Below are positions 1 through 5,520 of a stretch of 11,909 nucleotides of DNA, in pieces (position 1 is the first letter of the stretch; each line of letters starts with the position of its first letter). The translations under genes were made by a program, and so were the position numbers. The notes beneath the pieces were generated by a model that had not been told where the DNA came from, did no database searches, and was given only the letters and a program-made list of their open reading frames with translations. This stretch comes from Actinomycetales bacterium Ga0077552 (GTDB taxonomy: Bacteria > Actinomycetota > Actinomycetes > Actinomycetales > Microbacteriaceae), in assembly GCA_001464255.1 (NCBI GenBank), contig LNFD01000237.1, forward strand, positions 1-11,909, written 5' to 3'.

Positions 1-1
1 C

Positions 2-1156
2 GTCGGCGTCGTCTACGCGGCCGCCGCGCTGCTGAGCCCCCTGCCGCGGCTGCACATCGAGCAGACGGTGAGCGCTGCGGTCGACGAGCCCTGGGCGGCC
101 GCCGTGCCGCTGCCCGATGCGGGCTCGACGGCGCTGCTCGCCGAGAGCGGCACGCCCGTGCTCGCGGGCGGCAGCGAACCGCGGCCCATCGCCGGGGTCG
201 CGAAGCTCGTGCTCGTGAGCGTCGCTCTCGCCGCCGAGCCGCTCGGCGTGGGTGCATCGGGGCCCGCGATCACGATCGACCAGTCCGCGGTCACCCGCTC
301 CCGGGCGCTCGACGAGGCCGGTGCTCGCACCGTCGAGGTGGTGTTCGGGCAGACCTGGACCCGCCGCGACCTCATCGCCGCGACCCTGCTCGGCTCGGGC
401 AACAACACCGCCGAGCTGCTCATCGACTCGGTGTTCGGCGATCTCGACGGCTACCTCGCGGCGGCGCGCACCTGGCTCGACGAGCAGGGCCTCACGAGCA
501 CGACCGTCGTCGACGGCACGGGTCTCGACCCGGGATCGCTCTCGACCGCCGGCGAGCTCGCGCAGCTCGGCCGCCTCGCACTCGAGAACCCCGTGCTCGC
601 CGAGCTGCTCACGACGCGCCCGACCGAGACGTCGGCGAGCACGAGGTTCGTCGACCAGTCGACGTTCGTCGACGAGCTCGGCACGATCGGGCTCTCGCGC
701 AGCTACACCGATGCCGCGGGAGTGTGCGTGCTGCTCGCGGTGCCCGTCGGGGACGAGACCGTCGTCGTCGTACTGCTCGGGCAGCCCGGGTACGCCGGGG
801 CCGAGGATTCCGCGACCGCGATCGTCGACGGCGTGCGCGACGCCGTGCGGACCGTCGAGGTGGTCGCCGCGGGCGAGGTCGTCGCGATCGCACGGGCATC
901 GTGGGGGCAGTCGACCGAGCTGGTCGCGACGGAGTCGGTGTCGGTCAGCTCGACGCAGCTCGAGGGCCTGGGTGTGCGGTTCGAGGCCGCGTCGCGCTCG
1001 ACGATCGTTCAGGGCGCCGACGCGGGCAGCCTCGTCGTGACCGCCGACGGCGTCGAGCAGGTCGTGCGCCTCGAGTCGACGAGCGCGATCGGCGAGCCCG
1101 GCGTGCTGTGGCGCTTCGCCGACCCGCTCACCGTCATCGAGCGCTGGACAGGCTGA
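2..1156 (+). CDS. Catalytically degenerate D-Ala-D-Ala carboxypeptidase (peptidase S11) homologue, 5'-partial
   Basis: The reading frame is already open at base 2, so the gene starts outside the window. The first visible residues (VGVVYAAAALL) look like the end of a membrane anchor, which places the rest outside the membrane. A later GTG at 68 is internal and not a credible start. The order of conserved blocks is that of S11 penicillin-binding proteins that trim peptidoglycan pentapeptides, but the active site is damaged. The SxxK block reads AGVAK (191-205): Gly replaces the nucleophilic Ser while Lys remains. The SxN motif is intact (SGN, 395-403). The KTG motif is replaced by SRS (695-703), directly before the family-typical YTDAAG. 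A beta-rich C-terminal region follows, then a TGA stop. It is probably a non-catalytic binding or structural paralogue. The family call is firm; the loss of activity is inferred. It converges with the thiamine operon. Confidence 0.85.
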   Translation, partial: VGVVYAAAALLSPLPRLHIEQTVSAAVDEPWAAAVPLPDAGSTALLAESGTPVLAGGSEPRPIAGVAKLVLVSVALAAEPLGVGASGPAITIDQSAVTRSRALDEAGARTVEVVFGQTWTRRDLIAATLLGSGNNTAELLIDSVFGDLDGYLAAARTWLDEQGLTSTTVVDGTGLDPGSLSTAGELAQLGRLALENPVLAELLTTRPTETSASTRFVDQSTFVDELGTIGLSRSYTDAAGVCVLLAVPVGDETVVVVLLGQPGYAGAEDSATAIVDGVRDAVRTVEVVAAGEVVAIARASWGQSTELVATESVSVSSTQLEGLGVRFEAASRSTIVQGADAGSLVVTADGVEQVVRLESTSAIGEPGVLWRFADPLTVIERWTG

Positions 1157-1623
1157 GCCCGTCGAGGTGCTCGTCGGCGGTGCTGCCGCGCCCAACGATC
1201 CCAGTTGCGGGCGAAGGCCTCGCCGTCGCGCGCGATCGCGCGGCGGCGCCGCTCGGCGTCGTCGGCCAGCTCGACCCACACGGCCCGGTGCGCGAGCGCG
1301 CGGGCGGCGGGGCTGATGGCACCGCATCCCTCGATGATGAGGTCGCGCGCGGGGTCGAGCTCGTGCCAGGCGCCGGGCTCGTCGTCGACCCAGTTCCACG
1401 AGCGCCAGCGCGGCGGCCGCCCCTCGGCGAGCGCCCGCAGCACGTGCTCGAGCACGTGGGCCTCGCCCGCCTCGAGGCCGTCCCACCCCGGGTAGACGTC
1501 GTCGAGGCTCAGCAGCTGCGCGCCCGTTCGGGCGGCGAGCGCCGTGGCGTAGGTCGTCTTGCCCGAGCCCGAGCGCCCGTCGATGAGGGTGATGCGCGGG
1601 GCCGCGCGCTCAGCCGATGACAC
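1009..1623 (-). CDS. P-loop NTPase, uridine/nucleotide kinase-like; probable frameshift near the 3' end
   Basis: A GTG start at 1623 gives a protein with a Walker A motif GRSGSGKT at residues 16-23. It continues with LLSLDDVYPGW, LIIEGCGA and NWDRWA, the layout of small uridine-kinase-like ATP-binding proteins of actinobacteria. The start overlaps the end of the ECF gene by 14 nt, so it is probably translationally coupled as the last gene of the thiamine-transport operon. The substrate is unknown; phosphorylating a thiamine precursor is only a guess from context. The uninterrupted frame runs to 1009, 148 nt into the opposite-strand gene, but its last part is Arg-rich with several A/T-ending codons. 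Just after NWDRWA the +1 frame reads TADEHLDGLSLSSAR and stops at 1134, with G/C at nearly every third position. The true 3' end is therefore probably 1134, with a one-base lesion near 1185. Confidence 0.72.
   Translation of the reverse strand: MSSAERAAPRITLIDGRSGSGKTTYATALAARTGAQLLSLDDVYPGWDGLEAGEAHVLEHVLRALAEGRPPRWRSWNWVDDEPGAWHELDPARDLIIEGCGAISPAARALAHRAVWVELADDAERRRRAIARDGEAFARNWDRWARQHRRRAPRRAQPVQRSMTVSGSAKRHSTPGSPIALVDSRRTTCSTPSAVTTRLPASAP
1147..1163. terminator. Possible bidirectional stem-loop at convergent gene ends
   Basis: GACAGGC (1147-1153) and GCCCGTC (1157-1163) form a 7-bp stem around a TGA loop that is the stop codon of the carboxypeptidase homologue. The single imperfect pair is A-C in the plus-strand RNA and a G-U wobble in the minus-strand RNA. 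There is no U-tract on either side, which is common for high-GC genomes. The loop is only 3 nt and the stem is short, so terminator function is a weak inference. Confidence 0.3.
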
Positions 1624-3874
1624 TCGTGAACTCCCCCGTGAGCACCGCCGCCGCCACGGCGACGACCGAGATCGCGATGCCGACGGCGACGACGACCGAA
1701 TCGGATGCCCGCCACGGCGACGGCCGCACCCACGTGCGCGGGCCGGGGGCGCCGACGCCGCGCGCCTCCATGCCGATCGCGAGCGCCGAGCCGCGGCGGA
1801 TCGACAGCACGAGCAGCGCGAACACCAGGCCCAGAGCTCGGCGCACCCGGCCGCGGTCGCCGAGGCCGCGGGCGCGCCGCGCCCGCTCGAGGAGCCGGGC
1901 GTCGTCGCGCAGCACGGTCAGCAGGCGCAGCGCGGCGACGCCCCCGAGCACGAAGCGGCCGGGCAGGCGGAGGTTCTGGCCGAGGGCATCCCCCAGCCGC
2001 GTTGCATCGGGGCGGGCGAACAGGGCGATCGCGGGGATGCCGATGGCAAGGATGCGCAGCAGGGTGGCGAGGGCGAGCTCGAGCGAGCCGTCGCTGATGC
2101 GCACGAGCAGGAACTCGGCGTAGACGGTGCCCGAGGCGCGGCCGTAGAGCACGACCGCGGCGGCGGCGATCGGGGCCGCGATGAGCACGGGCGCGGTGCG
2201 GCGCAGCAGGGTGCCGATCGGGATGCCCAGGAGCGGGATGAGCAGCAGCTGCAGGGCGAGGGCGACCGCGGCCGAGACGACGTCGAGCGTCGTGACGAGC
2301 AGCAGGGCCGGCACGAGCGAGGCTGCGATGGCGGCGACGGGGTTGAGCCGCTCGCCGAGCGGCGTGCGGCCGGTTCGCTCATTCGGGCTCACCGGTATGG
2401 AACCGGGCGTGTCGGGTCGCTCAACCGGCGTGTCACCGCCGTCGACCCGATCGACGGCACGCGCGGCGCCGAGCGCGGACAGGGCGACCTCGCGCGCGCC
2501 GAGCGCCGCCACGAGCTCGCGGTCGTGCGTGGCCATGACGACCGCTCCCCCGGCATCGCGGTGCGCCGCGAGCAGAGCGGCGAGCTCGGCCCACGTGCGG
2601 GCGTCCTGCCCGAAGCTCGGCTCGTCGAGCAGCAGCACGGCGGGCGCGGCGGCGAGCGCGGTCGCGACCGAGAGCCGGCGCTGCTCGCCGCCGCTGAGCG
2701 AGAACGGGCTCGCGTCGGCGAGATGCCGCAGCCGCAGCCGGTCGAGCAGCGCGTCGACCCGGGAATCGTCGACCCCGCCGAGCGCGAGCTCGTCGCGCAC
2801 GGTCGCGGCAACGAACTGGTGCTCGGGGTTCTGGAACACGACGCCGAACCGATCGGCGAGCTCGGCCGAGCTCCAGCCGGCGGGCTCGCCCGCCCCGAGC
2901 GCGTCGATCGAGCCGGCGGCGGGCGGCAGCAGGCCCGCGAGCGTGAGCAGCAGCGTGCTCTTGCCGGCGCCGTTCGCCCCTGTCAGCGCGACGACCTCTC
3001 CCGCGCGCACGACGAGATCGAGACCGAGGTCGATCGGCTCGCCGCCGGCCGGCCGTACCGCGAGCCCGGTGGCCCGCAGCAGCTCGTCGCCCGGCACCGC
3101 GATCGGGGCAGGGGGATGCTCGGGCCCGCGCCCGGGAACCCGCACACCCCCCTGCGCGAGCCGCGCGCCCTGCTCGCCGAGCACGGCGGCGACGGGCCCG
3201 TCGGCCACGACCCGCCCGGCCTCGAGCACGACGACGCGGTCGACGAGGGGCGCCCACACGTCGACGCGGTGCTCGACGACCACGAGCGTGAGCCCGTGCT
3301 CGACGACGAGTGCGGCCACGGCGGCCGCGACCTCGTGCACCCCGGCCGGGTCGAGCTGCGCGGTCGGCTCGTCGAGCAGCAGTGCGCCGGGCCGCATGGC
3401 GAGCACGCCCGCGAGCGCGAGGCGCTGCTGCTGCCCGCCCGAGAGCCGTCGTGTGTCGGCATCGGCGAGCGCCGCGAGGCCGACGGCCTCGAGCGCGCGC
3501 GGCACCCCAGCCAGGATCTCGTCGACGGGCTCGCCGAGGTTCTCGGGCCCGAAGGCGACGTCGTCACGGGCGCGCGCGAGCACGAGCTGGGCATCCGGAT
3601 CCTGCAGCAGCAGCCCGACGCGACCGCGCGCGGCACCCGCCTCGCGGTCGTCGACGGTCAGCGCACCCTGCCGCTCGCCCTCGTCGGCCCCGCCGAGCAC
3701 CCCGGCCCAGGCCTGCAGCAGCGTCGACTTGCCGCTGCCCGAGGCGCCGAGCAGCAGCACGCGCTCGCCCGGCGCGATCGCCAGGTCGAGGTCGACGAGC
3801 ACGGGGGCGGCGCGCCCGGCCGGGGTCCAGCTCCAGCCGAGCGCGCCGAGCGCCGCCGCGGGCGCCGTCGTCAC
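1610..3874 (-). CDS. ykoD: ECF transporter energising unit: two fused ATPase domains joined in frame to the T component (YkoD-YkoC-like)
   Basis: A GTG start at 3874 overlaps the ykoE-like stop (GTGA) and gives 754 residues. ATPase 1 has Walker A GASGSGKST (43-51), Q-loop Gln91, signature LSGGQQQR (144-151), Walker B LLLDEPT (165-171) and switch His202. ATPase 2 has GANGAGKST (299-307), Gln348, LSGGEQRR (393-400), LLLDEPS (414-420) and His450. After a Pro/Gly/charged linker (about 470-510) comes a hydrophobic multi-helix domain. It carries the two Ala-Arg-Gly motifs of EcfT proteins, RARG at 667-670 and EARG at 703-706, which couple to the ATPases. Both ATPase sites look intact. The protein would sit at the inner membrane and power uptake of thiamine or its pyrimidine (HMP). 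No stop separates ATPase from T domain. An internal GTG at 2392 (residue 495) could start a separate T protein, but I see no clear ribosome site before it. Confidence 0.9.
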   Translation of the reverse strand: MTTAPAAALGALGWSWTPAGRAAPVLVDLDLAIAPGERVLLLGASGSGKSTLLQAWAGVLGGADEGERQGALTVDDREAGAARGRVGLLLQDPDAQLVLARARDDVAFGPENLGEPVDEILAGVPRALEAVGLAALADADTRRLSGGQQQRLALAGVLAMRPGALLLDEPTAQLDPAGVHEVAAAVAALVVEHGLTLVVVEHRVDVWAPLVDRVVVLEAGRVVADGPVAAVLGEQGARLAQGGVRVPGRGPEHPPAPIAVPGDELLRATGLAVRPAGGEPIDLGLDLVVRAGEVVALTGANGAGKSTLLLTLAGLLPPAAGSIDALGAGEPAGWSSAELADRFGVVFQNPEHQFVAATVRDELALGGVDDSRVDALLDRLRLRHLADASPFSLSGGEQRRLSVATALAAAPAVLLLDEPSFGQDARTWAELAALLAAHRDAGGAVVMATHDRELVAALGAREVALSALGAARAVDRVDGGDTPVERPDTPGSIPVSPNERTGRTPLGERLNPVAAIAASLVPALLLVTTLDVVSAAVALALQLLLIPLLGIPIGTLLRRTAPVLIAAPIAAAAVVLYGRASGTVYAEFLLVRISDGSLELALATLLRILAIGIPAIALFARPDATRLGDALGQNLRLPGRFVLGGVAALRLLTVLRDDARLLERARRARGLGDRGRVRRALGLVFALLVLSIRRGSALAIGMEARGVGAPGPRTWVRPSPWRASDSVVVAVGIAISVVAVAAAVLTGEFTSVIG

Positions 3875-4530
3875 GCCTCGGATCGTGCGTCCTCGGTCGC
3901 GGCCGGCGCCGCCGGAATCGGCGTCGCACCCTCCCGACCGGCGGCGAAGCGCGACAGGGCGCCCGTGCGGGCGAGGCCGCGCACGAGCAGCCAGCTGCCG
4001 AGGCCAGCGATGAGCGCGCCCGAGACGATCGCGCTCGCGGCGTAGACGACCATGAACTCGGGGCGGGTGCCCGCGTAGTAGAACGTGAGATCCATGATCA
4101 CGAGTCCGACACCGGCGCCCATGCCCGCGAGGATGGCGGGCAGCAGCCCCCACGCGCGGTAGAGCAGGATGGCGAAGACGATCTCGGCGCCGAGGCCCTG
4201 CACGAGCCCCCAGGCGAGAGCCGTCCAGCCCCACATGCCGCCGAGCAGGGCCGAGACGGCCGCGGCCACGAGCTCGCCGTACAGCGCGGCGCCGGGCTTG
4301 CGCACGACGAGGCCGACGAGCACGGCCGGGAACAGCCAGATCGCGTACATGAGCGCCTGCAGGCCCGGCAGGGCGACCTCGAGCGGCGCCGTGACGGGCG
4401 AGTAGACGAGGTTCCACAGCGTCATGACGAGGCCGCCGGCGACGCCGAGCACGCTCGCGACGACGATATCGATGACCCGCCACTGCGGCGAGAAACGGGG
4501 ACGGGTGGGGGATGCTGCGGTCGTGACCAT
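3871..4530 (-). CDS. ykoE: ECF transporter S component, YkoE family (thiamine/HMP binding)
   Basis: An ATG start at 4530 gives 219 residues. A GAAAGG ribosome site lies 10 nt upstream. The protein is an integral membrane protein with about six hydrophobic segments, the first near residues 20-42 containing the family-like LWNLVYSPV. The C-terminal 30 residues are Ala/Pro-rich and cytoplasmic in character. YkoE proteins are the substrate-binding subunit of an energy-coupling-factor importer for thiamine or hydroxymethylpyrimidine. The TPP aptamer directly upstream independently supports this substrate. The stop overlaps the ATPase start (GTGA at 3874-3871), so both should be made together. High intracellular TPP should switch off expression through the riboswitch. 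Length and layout look normal. Confidence 0.88.
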   Translation of the reverse strand: MVTTAASPTRPRFSPQWRVIDIVVASVLGVAGGLVMTLWNLVYSPVTAPLEVALPGLQALMYAIWLFPAVLVGLVVRKPGAALYGELVAAAVSALLGGMWGWTALAWGLVQGLGAEIVFAILLYRAWGLLPAILAGMGAGVGLVIMDLTFYYAGTRPEFMVVYAASAIVSGALIAGLGSWLLVRGLARTGALSRFAAGREGATPIPAAPAATEDARSEA

Positions 4531-4553
4531 GAGAATCGTGCCTTTCGCTCTGC

Positions 4554-4576
4554 GCGGGCACGACGGTCGTGCCCGC
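4554..4576 (-). promoter_or_regulatory. Hairpin between TPP aptamer and ykoE start (possible expression platform)
   Basis: GCGGGCACGAC and GTCGTGCCCGC form a perfect 11-bp inverted repeat separated by one base, so in practice about 9 bp with a short loop. It lies between the aptamer and the GAAAGG ribosome site of the ykoE-like gene. There is no U-tract. A competing 6-bp pairing is also possible between CGTGCC (4592-4587 on the minus strand) and GGCACG (4542-4537), which partly covers the ribosome site. This fits either an unusual terminator or translational control; the sequence alone does not decide. Confidence 0.5.
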
Positions 4577-4600
4577 AGATCGGGTTGGCACGGGTGCGAG

Positions 4601-4690
4601 AAGTCCTCCCTGCGCCGGCATGATCCGGATCAGGTTCGACGGTCGAAGCGTGAGTGCGCTTCCTCTCAGCCCGGTTCACCGGACTCCCGT
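4601..4690 (-). promoter_or_regulatory. TPP riboswitch (THI element) aptamer
   Basis: Read on the minus strand, the segment contains the conserved CTGAGAGGA (4669-4661), then ACCTGATCCGGATCATGCCG (4635-4616) and GCGCAGGGAGGA (4615-4604, approximately). These are the pyrimidine-sensing and pyrophosphate-sensing cores of the thiamine pyrophosphate aptamer. The outer AGTCC (4685-4681) can pair with GGACT (4606-4602) to close the aptamer. It sits 71 nt before the ATG of the ykoE-like gene. By family knowledge, TPP binding represses the downstream transport operon. Confidence 0.93.
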
Positions 4691-4701
4691 GTACAGGGGA
4701 A

Positions 4702-4707
4702 AGTGTA
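4702..4707 (-). promoter_or_regulatory. Candidate -10 box for the thiamine operon
   Basis: TACACT on the minus strand fits the actinobacterial TANNNT consensus. It lies about a dozen bases before the aptamer begins, which would put the transcript start near 4695. No convincing -35 box is seen. It shares a gap of about 40 bp with the oppositely directed terC promoter candidate. Confidence 0.4.
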
Positions 4708-4719
4708 TGCCGGTTCACC

Positions 4720-4725
4720 TAGGAT
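4720..4725 (+). promoter_or_regulatory. Candidate -10 box for terC; possible leaderless transcript
   Basis: TAGGAT fits TANNNT and ends 6 nt before the ATG at 4732, the spacing expected if transcription begins at or next to the start codon. The embedded AGGA (4721-4724, 7 nt before ATG) could instead be a ribosome site for a transcript started further upstream. The two readings cannot be separated from sequence alone. No clear -35 box is seen. Confidence 0.4.
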
Positions 4726-4731
4726 CGCGGC

Positions 4732-5520
4732 ATGGAATTCGCCTTCTCCCCCGAGCTGCTGATCGCCTTCGCCACGCTGCTCGTGCTCGAGATCATCCTC
4801 GGCATCGACAACGTCATCTTCATCTCGATCCTCGCGGCGAAGCTTCCGCCCGAGCAGCAGAACAAGGCGCGCGTGCTGGGCCTCTCGCTCGCGATGATCA
4901 TGCGCATCCTGCTGCTGTTCGCGGCCAGCTGGATCATCAGCCTCACGAACGACCTCTTCGAGCTCTTCGGCATGGGCTTCTCGGGCCGCGACCTCATCCT
5001 CATCCTCGGCGGGCTCTTCCTGGTCTACAAGGCTGTGGTCGAGATCCACGAGAAGCTCGAGGGGGCCGAGGGCCACCAGCAGGCGACCGGCAAGAGCGTG
5101 ACCTTCGCGGGCATCATCTCATCACCGCGGTCGGCATGGTCGACGAGCTGTGGATCATGATCGCCGCCGTCGTCATCGCCATCACGCTCATGCTCTTCAC
5201 GGCCAAGGCGATCAGCGACTTCGTCAACCGGCACCCCACGGTCAAGATGCTCGCCCTCGCCTTCCTCGTGCTCATCGGCACGACGCTCATCGCCGAGGGC
5301 TTCGACGTCAAGATCGACAAGGCGCTCATCTACGGCCCGATCGCCTTCGCGATCATCGTCGAGGTGCTCAACCTCGTGTACCGCGGCCGCCAGGCGAAGC
5401 GTCGGCATGCGACCCTTCCTGGTCAAGGACGAAGCGCCGGAGGACGTGACTCCCGTGCACCTCGGCGGCGCGCGCCGCCGCACCGTCGACGAGCAGAACC
5501 ACCCCGACGGCGCGCCGTGA
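4732..5520 (+). pseudogene. TerC-family integral membrane protein gene, disrupted by a deletion and a second frame change
   Basis: The ATG at 4732 starts a TerC-type protein with the first signature block LEIILGIDNVIFISIL and helices to about codon 129. TerC proteins are multi-helix inner-membrane proteins linked to metal (often Mn) handling. At 5119-5120 the frame breaks. The upstream frame stops at 5160. The family sequence resumes in another frame at 5121 with ITAVGMVDELWIM and continues through HPTVKMLALAFLVLIGTT to VEVLNLVYRG. Against my recollection of family members, about 14 residues are missing at the junction, including the second signature (DIxFSLDSV type). Near 5400-5418 coding character moves to a third segment in the original frame. 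It reads FLVKDEAPEDVTPVHLGG and ends at a TGA at 5518-5520 that overlaps the next gene's GTG. In that tail, third positions are mostly G/C only in this frame. As written, no full-length product is possible; sequencing or assembly error is a real alternative. Confidence 0.82.

Noticed and set aside
1559..4045. Very long plus-strand open frame antisense to the ECF genes
   Set aside because: High GC content leaves antisense frames open. The translation is low-complexity Arg/Gly/Glu-rich with no recognisable domain, and the opposite strand has clear ATPase motifs.
3875..4621. Open frame extending the ECF ATPase gene upstream on the minus strand to 4621
   Set aside because: It is an Arg-rich shadow of the ykoE-like gene and riboswitch. 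Coding character in this frame begins only at the GTG at 3874, which overlaps the ykoE-like stop.
4681..4731. Manganese (yybP-ykoY) riboswitch before terC
   Set aside because: Such an element often precedes terC-family genes, but only about 40 nt are available and no matching structure is seen.
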